A stretch of 64,000 nucleotides of DNA from the NCBI GenBank assembly GCA_963710205.1, contig CAVPZG010000002.1:62001-126000 (forward strand), in the 5' to 3' direction. Source of the stretch: Pacificimonas sp963710205. Its GTDB lineage: Bacteria > Pseudomonadota > Alphaproteobacteria > Sphingomonadales > Sphingomonadaceae. Below are positions 32,390 through 40,800 of this stretch, piece by piece. The translations under genes were made by a program, and so were the position numbers. The notes below the pieces were generated by a model that was given only the letters and a program-made list of their open reading frames with translations, was not told the origin of the DNA and did not search any database. Every line of letters begins with the position of its first letter. Position 1 is the stretch's first letter.

Positions 32390-33403
32390 ATGTACCGTTT
32401 CCCGTGTCTTGCCCTTGTCTTCCTTGCCGCCTGTGTTCCGCCACAAAGTGAGCCGCCCTTTCAGACGCCGGCGGCAGCGCCCCGCACGCCCATGGTGGTG
32501 CCGGAACCACCGGCCACCCGCGAACGCTGGCAGCCGCGCGCCGTGCAGACGGATGCGCGCATGGTGGAGGCGCAAAGCTATGTGGTGGCATCAGGCGATT
32601 CCCTGTCGCGCATCGCCGAACGAACCGGGAGCAGTGTGCAGGCCATCGCCCGCGCCAATGGCATCGCACCGCCCTATGTCATCCGCCCCGGCCAGCGCCT
32701 CGTCATTCCGGGCGGGCGCTATCACCGCGTCCATCGCGGCGAGACCGGCATCGCCATCGCGCTGGCCTACAGGGTGGACTGGGACAGCATCGTCCGCGCC
32801 AACGGTCTTGAGCCGCCGTTCCTGCTGCGGGTCGGGGAAAAGCTGCTGCTGCCTTCAGGCGCTCCGCCGCAGCGCGAGGTTGCCAGGGCCGCGGTCCCGT
32901 CGGCCGCCGAACAGGCCGCATTCGATATCGACATCGACGACATCATTTCGGGCGGTGAACCGGCGGTCGTGGAGGCCAGCGCCCCGGTCCCCACGCCGCG
33001 CGCCGCGCCAATCACGCCGTTCGACGGCCGCTTTCAATGGCCAGTCGATGGCAAGCTCGTCTCCAGCTTTGGCGCGAAGGCGGGGGGGCTTTACAATGAC
33101 GGCCTCAACATCGCCGCCGCCAAGGGGACGCCCGTCCGCGCCGCCGCGTCCGGCACGGTCATTTATGCCGGCAATGGCGTCGAGGGCTGGGGCAATCTCG
33201 TCCTTCTGAAGCACAGCGATGACTGGGTCAGCGCCTATGCCCATGCCGATGCCTTTTATGTCGAACGCGGCGATCAGGTGAACCGGGGTGAGGTCATCGC
33301 CGAGGTCGGCCAGACGGGATCGGTCACCAGCCCGCAGCTGCATTTCGAGCTGCGGCAGGGGCGCAAGGCGGTCGATCCCCGCGCGCACCTGCCCGCGGGG
33401 TAG
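32390..33403 (+). CDS. NlpD-like lipoprotein: two LysM domains and a degenerate M23 (LytM) domain
   Basis: 337 residues. A lipobox 'LAAC' near residue 15 gives a lipoprotein. Two LysM units follow ('YVVASGDSLSRIAERTGS' and 'HRVHRGETGIAIALAYRVDW'). The C-terminal LytM domain (about 215-335) keeps 'SAYAHAD' and 'QLHFELRQG' but has 'YNDGLNIAA' where active enzymes need HxGxD, so both the first His and the Asp of the zinc site are Asn. This is the pattern of NlpD/EnvC-type amidase activators rather than peptidases. It would act in the periplasm at cell division. Co-located with surE as in many genomes. Confidence 0.88.
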   Translation: MYRFPCLALVFLAACVPPQSEPPFQTPAAAPRTPMVVPEPPATRERWQPRAVQTDARMVEAQSYVVASGDSLSRIAERTGSSVQAIARANGIAPPYVIRPGQRLVIPGGRYHRVHRGETGIAIALAYRVDWDSIVRANGLEPPFLLRVGEKLLLPSGAPPQREVARAAVPSAAEQAAFDIDIDDIISGGEPAVVEASAPVPTPRAAPITPFDGRFQWPVDGKLVSSFGAKAGGLYNDGLNIAAAKGTPVRAAASGTVIYAGNGVEGWGNLVLLKHSDDWVSAYAHADAFYVERGDQVNRGEVIAEVGQTGSVTSPQLHFELRQGRKAVDPRAHLPAG

Positions 33404-33409
33404 TGTTTT

Positions 33410-33439
33410 TCCCTTCCCCCTGAACGCGGGGGGGGGGGG
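33410..33439. repeat. C-rich/G12 hairpin between convergent genes
   Basis: A TTTTTCCCTTCCCCC tract is followed after GAACGC by 12 consecutive G (33428-33439). The two tracts can pair. It lies in the 44-base gap between the NlpD-like and alanine dehydrogenase stops and may be a worn copy of the GC-rich palindrome family. Run length may be a sequencing uncertainty. Confidence 0.5.
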
Positions 33440-33447
33440 AATCGGGA

Positions 33448-34536
33448 CTATAATTCCAGCGCCGTCTTCACCGCGTCATGCGTGATCTGTCCGCCCTTCA
33501 CATTCAGCCCCTCGGCCAGTCCGGAGTCCGCCGCCATGGCCGCGTCCGCGCCCAGATTCGCCAGCTTCACGATATAGGGCAGGGTGGCGTTGTTGAGCGC
33601 GAAGGTCGACGTGCGCGCCACTGCGCCCGGCATGTTGGCGACGCAGTAGTGAATGACATCCTCCTCGACATAGACGGGGTCGTTGTGCGTGGTCGGACGG
33701 GAGGTTTCGAAACAGCCACCCTGATCGATGGCGACATCCACCAGAACGGAGCCGCGCTTCATCGTCTTCAGCATCTCGCGCGTTACGAGTTTCGGTGCGG
33801 CAGCCCCCGGTATCAGGACGCAGCCGATCAGCAGGTGCGAGGTTTCGACCGCGCGCGCGACGGCGGCGACACTGGCGAAGACGGTCTTCACGCGGTTCTG
33901 GAACAGTTCGTCCAGTTCGGCGAGGCGCGTCGTTGACACATCGTAGATCGTCACATCCGCGCCCAGCCCGACCGCCATCTGCGCCGCGTTGAAGCCTGAA
34001 ATGCCGCCACCCAGAATGGCAACCTTGGCCGGGGCGACACCCGGCACACCGCCCAGCAGGATCCCGCGCCCGCCATTTTCCTTTTCCAGATAATGCGCGC
34101 CCGCCTGTACCGACAGCCTTCCGGCGACCTGGCTCATGGGCCTCAGCAGCGGCAACGCACCGGTCTTGTCGGTGACGGTTTCATAGGCGATGCAGGTCGC
34201 GCCCGACGCCATCAGCGCCTCGGCCTGCGGCTTGTCGGCGGCGAGGTGAAGATAGGTGAACAGCGTCTGGTGCGGTTTCAGCCACGCGCATTCATGCAGC
34301 TGTGGTTCCTTGACCTTCACGATCATGTCGGCAACGTCGAAAATGGCCTCGGGGCCGGGCAGGATCTTCGCGCCGGCCGCCTCGTAGTCCGCATCGGAAA
34401 AGTCGATGCCCGCGCCCGCGCCCGTTTCGACGAACACCTCGTGCCCGCCCGCGCCTGTCAGTTCGAAAACGGACGTTGGCGTCATGCCGACGCGATATTC
34501 ATGGACCTTGATTTCCTTTGGGACACCGATTCGCAT
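33448..34536 (-). CDS. ald: Alanine dehydrogenase
   Basis: 362 residues. N-terminal substrate domain 'MRIGVPKEIKVHEYRVGMTP' and 'KVKEPQLHE' (Lys and His of the active site), NAD fold 'VAILGGGISGFNAAQMAVGLGADVTIYD' region, and 'VDVAIDQGGCFETSRPTTH'. It interconverts alanine and pyruvate with NAD and ammonia. ATG at 34536 gives the family N-terminus; the further open frame upstream is not conserved. It sits alone, divided from yghU by about 70 bases. Together with NAD-GDH and GlnD it adds to nitrogen metabolism in this window. Confidence 0.95.
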   Translation of the reverse strand: MRIGVPKEIKVHEYRVGMTPTSVFELTGAGGHEVFVETGAGAGIDFSDADYEAAGAKILPGPEAIFDVADMIVKVKEPQLHECAWLKPHQTLFTYLHLAADKPQAEALMASGATCIAYETVTDKTGALPLLRPMSQVAGRLSVQAGAHYLEKENGGRGILLGGVPGVAPAKVAILGGGISGFNAAQMAVGLGADVTIYDVSTTRLAELDELFQNRVKTVFASVAAVARAVETSHLLIGCVLIPGAAAPKLVTREMLKTMKRGSVLVDVAIDQGGCFETSRPTTHNDPVYVEEDVIHYCVANMPGAVARTSTFALNNATLPYIVKLANLGADAAMAADSGLAEGLNVKGGQITHDAVKTALEL

Positions 34537-34609
34537 GGCAGAGTTCCTGACGTCTGGAGAGATGCCATCCCGATAACGTAATTTTATTACGCGGCCTAGA
34601 GAAAGTCGC

Positions 34610-35488
34610 TCAGTCTCCCGCTTCGATCTTGTCCTGCGTTTTCGTGTCGAAGTCGCTGGCGTCGTGCCGCTCGTGAAGCTGGCTAGACGGCTCACCAAAG
34701 GGCCTGTTCACCATGCGCCCGCGCTGTACCGGCGTGCGCGCGCCGATCTCGTCGGCCCAGCGGATGACATTGGTGTATTCGTGAACCTGCAGGAATTCCG
34801 CGGACTCGTAGAGCAGTCCTTTCGCCAGGCCGCCATACCAGGGCCAGATGGCCATGTCGGCGATGCTGTAGTCCGGCCCCGCCATATATTCATGGGAACC
34901 GAGATGGGTGTCGAGCACATGCAACTGCCGCTTCACCTCCATGGCGAAGCGATTGATGGGATATTCGTATTTCTCAGGCGCGTAGGCATAGAAATGTCCG
35001 AATCCGCCGCCAAGATAAGGCGCGCTCCCCATCTGCCACATCAGCCAGGACAGGCATTCCGCGCGGGCAGGCTGCGATGTCGGCAAAAAGGCGCCGAATT
35101 TCTCCGCCAGATGAATGAGGATGGACCCCGATTCGAAGACACGCAGCGGCGCGCCGCCGCCGCTATGGTCCATCAGCGCCGGGATCTTGCTGTTCGGATT
35201 CGCAGCGACAAAGCCAGACGTGAACTGGTCGCCCTCTCCGATATTGATCAGCCAGGCGTCATATTCCGCGCCGGCATGACCGAGTGCCAGCAGCTCCTCC
35301 AGCATCACCGTCACCTTCACGCCATTGGGCGTCGCCAGCGAATAGAGCTGCATCGGGTGCTTTCCGACCGGCAGATCCTTTTCCGACGTCGCGCCCGATA
35401 TGGGCCGGTTGATATTGGCGAATTTCCCGCCGGAGGCCTTGTCCCAGGTCCAGACGCTGGGCGGGGTGTAAGTATCGCTATCGGCCAT
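34610..35488 (-). CDS. yghU: Glutathione-dependent disulfide-bond oxidoreductase YghU-like
   Basis: 292 residues of the YghU/nu-class glutathione transferase family: 'PPSVWTWDKASGGKFANINRPISG' region at the N-terminus (family-specific extension), thioredoxin fold with 'LYSLATPNGVKVTVMLEEL' and 'SKIPALMD', then the all-helical domain with 'GFGHFYAYAPEKYEYPINR'. Such enzymes bind two glutathiones and reduce disulfides. The second ATG (35488) is chosen since the family begins near it. The C-terminal 'TKTQDKIEAGD' is slightly longer than usual. Confidence 0.92.
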   Translation of the reverse strand: MADSDTYTPPSVWTWDKASGGKFANINRPISGATSEKDLPVGKHPMQLYSLATPNGVKVTVMLEELLALGHAGAEYDAWLINIGEGDQFTSGFVAANPNSKIPALMDHSGGGAPLRVFESGSILIHLAEKFGAFLPTSQPARAECLSWLMWQMGSAPYLGGGFGHFYAYAPEKYEYPINRFAMEVKRQLHVLDTHLGSHEYMAGPDYSIADMAIWPWYGGLAKGLLYESAEFLQVHEYTNVIRWADEIGARTPVQRGRMVNRPFGEPSSQLHERHDASDFDTKTQDKIEAGD

Positions 35489-35630
35489 GATCGAATCTCC
35501 TGTCGGATCAGCCATACGCATATCAGCACCGGGACGTTACGGGCAGACAGGAATATAAGGAGGGTTCTGCGCTGTCCGCCCGCCACTGATCGAGGAGGCC
35601 GCGCGGCGCCGAATTTGCGTAAGGCTTTCG

Positions 35631-35765
35631 TCAGATGCGCGTCATGCTGAGCGCCTTTTCGCCGTAGCGGGGACCATGTGTGGCGCCGCGCGGGGCGGCA
35701 GCCTCTATGGCGGCGAGATCGTCTGGCGAAAGCGCCAGGTCGGCGGCGGCCATCGCAGGGCGCTG
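35631..35765 (-). pseudogene. Remnant of an aldo/keto reductase (C-terminus only)
   Basis: The last 35 or so codons read 'ALSPDDLAAIEAAAPRGATHG.RYGEKALSMTRI', a good match to the C-terminal end of aldo/keto reductases ('LSPEDLAAI...GxRY'). Upstream the frame loses all similarity, so the catalytic barrel is gone. The break lies near 35765, exactly where the plus-strand TolC remnant begins, which suggests that one deletion removed most of both genes. Confidence 0.65.
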
Positions 35766-35771
35766 GCCGAT

Positions 35772-36098
35772 GAAGCCGGGGCCGGGGCCTCTGCGGCGCG
35801 CGCAGAGGAGCAGCTTGCGCGTTTCGCCGTACAGGAAACCGCCGACGCCGATGTGGCCGAGGCGCGCTATCGCATCACCGCGTGGCAGCGCTCGCGCGAA
35901 GCCGTCGAAGCGCAAACGGCCGCGCTCCTAAAACTGCGCCGCAGGCACGAACTGGGCGAGATCGACCTCGCGGACCTGCTGCTGGGCGAGCGTATGGTGC
36001 ACGACGCCTTCCGCATCGAAGCCGAAACCCGCGCCGAGGCGATGCGTGCCATAACCAACCTGCGCATCGACAGTCATGAGCTGTGGCTAGCGGATTGA
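35772..36098 (+). pseudogene. Remnant of a TolC-family outer membrane efflux protein (C-terminus only)
   Basis: About 105 codons end in 'QTAALLKLRRRHELGEIDLADLLLGERMVHDAFRIE...MRAITNLRIDSHELWLAD', the final helices of TolC/CzcC-type efflux proteins (the 'GEIDLADLLL' and 'DSHELWL' ends are typical of heavy-metal efflux members). The N-terminal three quarters are missing; before about 35772 the frame is antisense to the aldo/keto reductase remnant. An in-frame ATG upstream at 35676 exists but gives no matching protein. Confidence 0.65.
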
Positions 36099-36269
36099 GG
36101 CAATCAGTCCGGGCCGCGGAAACGGATGTCTGCTGCCCGGCATGCTCGCTGATCCTGGCGGGCGACGGCCGGATCATGGCCGCTCCCGCGCCAGGCAATA
36201 CATTGATAAGTAAAAAATTAGACCGGTGTCGTCAAAACACCCGCGCACGCCAAAGGCCGGTGTTGGGAG

Positions 36270-36345
36270 TGGTGCCGCTTAGGTGACTCGAACACCTGAC
36301 CCCATCATTACGAATGATGTGCTCTACCAACTGAGCTAAAGCGGC
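36270..36345 (-). tRNA. tRNA-Thr(CGT)
   Basis: Read on the minus strand: acceptor arm GCCGCTT/AAGCGGC, D arm GCTC...GAGC, anticodon stem CATCA/TGATG with loop TTCGTAA (anticodon CGT), T arm with GTTCGAGTC. The terminal CCA is encoded (36270-36272). All arms pair. Confidence 0.95.
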
Positions 36346-36383
36346 CCGTGACCGGCCCGTACCGGGGCGGTGCGAAGGCGCGG

Positions 36384-36412
36384 GACATAACAGTGCGCGG
36401 GTGCCGTGACAA
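36384..36412 (-). promoter_or_regulatory. Likely promoter of tRNA-Thr
   Basis: On the minus strand a -35 TTGTCA (36407-36412), a 17-base spacer and a -10 TATGTC (36384-36389), about 40 bases before the tRNA. Confidence 0.45.
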
Positions 36413-36444
36413 GCGTTCCCACATGTCAGAAACGTTGCCCGGCG

Positions 36445-36459
36445 TTAACCATCCTTAAA
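36445..36459. promoter_or_regulatory. CtrA-like box upstream of the PAS-type gene
   Basis: TTAACCATCCTTAAA contains the CtrA half-site TTAACCAT and comes close to the full TTAA-N7-TTAA spacing. It lies about 60-75 bases before the ATG at 36519, a suitable promoter position. CtrA is the alphaproteobacterial cell-cycle and motility regulator. Confidence 0.5.
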
Positions 36460-36518
36460 GCGCGGCGTGCGAAACGGGGCGGATATGACGAAATCCATAC
36501 AGACGGGGTGAATCAGTG

Positions 36519-37754
36519 ATGGACGATGCCAGCGGCACTTATGCGGGTGCGGACGAGCCGGAATTCGACGCGCCGCCCGTGTTCGCCGAACAGGACGAGC
36601 GCCGCATGCATGTGCGTGCGTATAATCACTGGGCCGCCTTGCTGCGCGGACGGGAATTTCCGGCACCGGGCGATCTTCACCCTGACGAGATCGACGATTT
36701 CGGACCCAATAGCGTCCTGATCGACTTTGGCGCGGACAAGGAAAATCCCATCCTGCGCTATATCGGCAGCCGCCTGAGGTCTGAATGCGACCTCGACGAC
36801 GCGGAAATCGGCTATGACAAGGTGCCGTCGCGGTCCCTGCTGTCGCGCCTGACCGACCATTATTTCGAAATTATCGCGAATCGCGCGCCCATCGGCTTCG
36901 AGGCGGAATTCACATCACGACGCGGCAACACCACGATGTACCGCGGCATCCTGATGCCACTGTCCACCGACGGCGGCACCATCGACACGATCTACGGCGT
37001 CATCAACTGGAAGGAAGTCGCCGACGAGGATGTACTGGAAGAATTGTCGCTAGGTGCGACACCCATCGAAAATGCGCCGCCCGCCGACGATATCGAGGAA
37101 ATGCTGTTCGGCAATGCTGCCGAGCCTGCGCCCCAGCCCTTCCTGCCACTGCCCGCCGATGCGGGCCTCTATGACCGTCTGGCGCAGGCGCGTGACGCCG
37201 CCGAAGGTCTGAAGGGGGCGAACGATCGCAGCCGCGCCGCGCTTTACGCGGCCTTGTCCGAGGCCTGGGATTTCTATCTGGGTACGGTGGACGCGCCGGC
37301 GGATTATGCCGAACTTCTTTCCGACAACGGCCTGAAGGTGCAGGCACGCGCGCCGATGACGCCGGTGGTGAAGCTCATCTTCGGGGCGGATTACGACAAG
37401 ACCCGGCTGACGGAATTTGCCGCAGCCCTGTCCTATGCCAGGCGGCAGGATGTCGCGCACGGCGCATTCGCCGCTTTCGCCGAGGCGCAGGATGGCGGCG
37501 TGAAGGCCCTTGTGAAGGCCGAGCGCGCCGCGCGCCGCGCGGAAACACGGAAGCCAAAGGTCGACAGTGCCGCGGCGAGCCGGGCCGCGCTGCGTGCGGC
37601 TGCGCCGGTCGCGCAGCTGGCGCTCGATTTTCCGGGCGACGAGGAATTTGTCCTTATGGTCGCAAAACGCCTCGAAAATGGACAATTCGGCGTGATGGCT
37701 GCCGTTCCCGATGCGGAATCACTGCTGGCAGGGGCGCTTCGCAAGCTGAAATAG
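36519..37754 (+). CDS. PAS-type (PAS_5-like) protein of unknown function
   Basis: 411 residues. An acidic N-terminus leads into a PAS_5-like region (about 30-165): 'HWAALLRGREFPAPGDLHPDEIDDFGPNSVLIDF', 'ILRYIGSRLRSECDL', 'PIGFEAEFTSRRGNTTMYRGILMPLSTDG', 'IYGVINWKE'. The C-terminal half is alanine-rich and mostly helical with no recognised domain and no kinase or output module. In Caulobacter a PAS_5-type protein (MopJ) affects CtrA and motility. The CtrA-like box upstream makes a similar cell-cycle link attractive here, but this is inference. An in-frame GTG one codon earlier is an alternative start. Confidence 0.72.
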   Translation: MDDASGTYAGADEPEFDAPPVFAEQDERRMHVRAYNHWAALLRGREFPAPGDLHPDEIDDFGPNSVLIDFGADKENPILRYIGSRLRSECDLDDAEIGYDKVPSRSLLSRLTDHYFEIIANRAPIGFEAEFTSRRGNTTMYRGILMPLSTDGGTIDTIYGVINWKEVADEDVLEELSLGATPIENAPPADDIEEMLFGNAAEPAPQPFLPLPADAGLYDRLAQARDAAEGLKGANDRSRAALYAALSEAWDFYLGTVDAPADYAELLSDNGLKVQARAPMTPVVKLIFGADYDKTRLTEFAAALSYARRQDVAHGAFAAFAEAQDGGVKALVKAERAARRAETRKPKVDSAAASRAALRAAAPVAQLALDFPGDEEFVLMVAKRLENGQFGVMAAVPDAESLLAGALRKLK

Positions 37755-37833
37755 CCGGTTTCCGTCGTTGCACGGCCCGCGCGATAAGCGCATAGACGCC
37801 GGCGAATAGTCATACGCTGGCGAAAGGTGCTGC

Positions 37834-40800
37834 ATGGCCCGCGCGGATAGCAAATCCCCCGCAAAGGATCCTCTCGAAAACGCTCTGTTCACAGGCGCAC
37901 TGCCGGGGGAAGCGGACGACCTCGACCCCAAGGCGGCAAAACGGATTGCCGCCTTCGTCCGCGGAACGCTGAAGGCGCGCGAACCAGGTGCGGCGACCAT
38001 CACGGTCGAAAGCATAGAGCCTGAATCCGGCCACCGCCGGACCGGCATTGTCATCAACAATGACGACATGCCGTTCCTGGTCGATTCCGTCACCAATGCC
38101 CTGACGGCGCAGAACATGGCCATTCACCGACTGCTCCACCCCATTGTCGATGTGGAGCGGACGAAGGGCGGCAAGCTGAAGACGCTCGCACCCGCGAACG
38201 GTGCGGACGTCGAGGACGGCCACGCGCGGGAATCGCTGATCTATATCGAAGCGGACCGCATTGGCGCGCGGCGGCGCAGTGACCTTGCCACTGAACTTGC
38301 CGCTGTCCTTGGCGACGTGCGTGCCGCCGTCACCGACTGGCGTGCCATGCTGGCTGCACTGGAAGTCGCCGCCAATTCGCTGCTCAGCGCCAAGATTCCC
38401 GTGCCCGCCCAGGATGTCATGGAGGCAAAGGCGTTTCTTGACTGGCTGGCCGACGATAATTTCACGCTGCTTGGTTCCGCCGCCTATGAGTTCGGCGCGT
38501 CGCTGGACGATGAATCGATCCAGCCCACGCGCAGCGAGTCCCTTGGCCTGCTTGTCGAGCCTGAATTCCCGCTCTGGCGCGGTGCCGAGGGCTTTGAAGT
38601 GCTGCCGTCCGCATTGCGCGGCTTCATGGCGACGGCGGAACCCATCCTGATCACGAAGGCGAATGCGGTCAGCCGCGTGCACCGCTCGACCTATTACGAT
38701 GTCGTCAGCGTGAAGCGCTACAGCGAGAAGGGCAGGGTGTGCGGCGAATATCGCTTCATCGGCCTGTTCACCTCCGCCGCGCTTTCGAAATCCCCTGCCG
38801 AGGTTCCCATCATGCGGCAGAAGGTGGAGGCCGTCCGCGAAACGCTGGGCTTCGACCCCCGCAGCCATTCGGGAAAGGCGCTCACCCACATCATCGAGAC
38901 GTTTCCGCGCACCGACCTGTTCCTGACGGACGCGGACCGGCTTGCCGAGATGGCGAAAGGGATGCTTTCCCTGCTCGACCGCCCGCGGCCCAAGATTTTC
39001 GCCCGCGCCGACCCCTTTGGCCGCTTTGTCAGCGCCATCGTCTATGTGCCGCGGGAAAGTTACAATACCGGCATCCGCGCCCGCATCGGCGCGATGCTGG
39101 AGGACGCCTTTCAGGCGCGCCTGTCGCGTTTCGACGTGGAGCTGCGGTCCGAGGGGCTGGCGCGTGTGCAATATTATCTGGCGACGACGCCCGGCCAGGT
39201 GCCCGACATCGACGAACATGACCTGAATCATCGGCTGAAGCGCCTTGTGCGCGGCTGGGGCGAGGCGCTGTCGGCGGAGTTGATCGACAGTCTCGGCGGT
39301 CCGCGCGGCGGGCGGCTGTCGCTGCAATATGCGGATGCCTTTTCCGCCAGTTATCGCGACCAGTTCGGCCCGTCCGAGGCCGCCGAGGATGTGCGCCGCC
39401 TTGCCGACCTTGAGAATGAGCAGGATCGCGACGTGCATTTCTACCGGAAGCCGGGAGATCCCGACGACCGGCTGCGGATCAAGATTTACCGCATGGGCCA
39501 GATCATCCCGCTGTCGGAAGTGGTTCCGGTGCTGGAGGCCTTCGGCTTTCATGTCATCGAGGAATATCCCTTCGACCTCGCGTCGGGCCGCCTTGGCTGG
39601 GTCCATGATTTCCTGGTCGCCAGCGCCCATGGCGAAGCGCTCGATATCGATTTCCTGAAGGCGCAGGCCGAACCCGCGCTTCGTGCCGTATTGACGGGCG
39701 CGCAGGAAAATGACGGCTTCAACGGCCTTGTCACCGGCGCCTCCCTGAAGATCGAGCATGTTGCCTGGCTGCGCGCCTATTTCCGCTATCTGAGGCAGAC
39801 CGGCCTTACCTATGGCCTGCCGACCGTGGTGGAGGCGCTGCGCCGTCATCCAAAGCTGGCCGCCGATCTGATCGGGCTATTCTATGCCCGGTTCGATCCG
39901 AAGCAGAAAAAGCGCGAGGCCGAAGTCGAAAAGCGGCAAAAGGCGGTGGCCCGGGGTCTGCGCGAGGTTGCCGCCATCGACGAGGACCGCATCCTGCGGC
40001 TGTACCGCGACGCGATCGAGGCAACGCTTCGCACCAACGCTTTTGCAAAGGGTCAGGAGGCGCTGGCCTTCAAGCTGAATTCGGCGGCCATTCCCGGCCT
40101 GCCGCCGCCCGTTCCCTACCGCGAAATCTGGGTCTATTCGCCGCGGGTCGAGGGCATCCACCTGCGCGGCGGTCCCATCGCCCGCGGCGGCCTGCGCTGG
40201 TCCGACCGGCGCGACGATTTCCGCACCGAAGTGCTTGGCCTCGTGAAGGCGCAGATGGTGAAGAACGCCGTCATCGTGCCGACGGGATCGAAGGGCGGAT
40301 TCTATCCCAAGCATCTGCCGCCGAGCTCTGACCGGGAGGCGTGGCTGGCGGAAGGCATTGCCTGCTACAGGACCTTCATATCCTCGCTGCTGTCGCTGAC
40401 CGACAATGTCGTGGACGGCAAGACCGTGCCGCCAAAAGGGATTGTCTGTCACGACGAGCCGGACCCCTATCTGGTCGTCGCGGCCGACAAGGGCACGGCG
40501 ACATTCAGCGATATCGCCAACGCCATCAGCGTCGAGCGCGGCTTCTGGCTGGGCGACGCGTTCGCATCGGGCGGCGCGAACGGTTATGACCACAAGGCGA
40601 TGGGGATCACCGCGAAGGGCGGCTGGGTCAGCGTCCAGCGGCATTTCCGGGAGATGGGCGTCGATGTGCAGAGCGAGCCGGTCACGGTCATCGGCGTCGG
40701 CGACATGTCGGGCGATGTCTTTGGCAATGGAATGCTGCTGTCAAAGGCGCTGAAGCTGGTCGCGGCCTTCGATCATCGCCATATCTTCATCGACCCCGAT

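Noticed and set aside
35676..35771. Treating the TolC remnant as a complete 140-residue gene from the ATG at 35676
   Set aside because: The first 32 codons are antisense to the aldo/keto reductase remnant and unlike any TolC protein; only the C-terminal helices match.
36083..36286. 67-codon frame between the TolC remnant and tRNA-Thr
   Set aside because: It runs into the tRNA and shows no domain or ribosome-binding site.
37810..39849. 679-codon frame antisense to NAD-glutamate dehydrogenase
   Set aside because: Shadow of a conserved 1576-residue enzyme.
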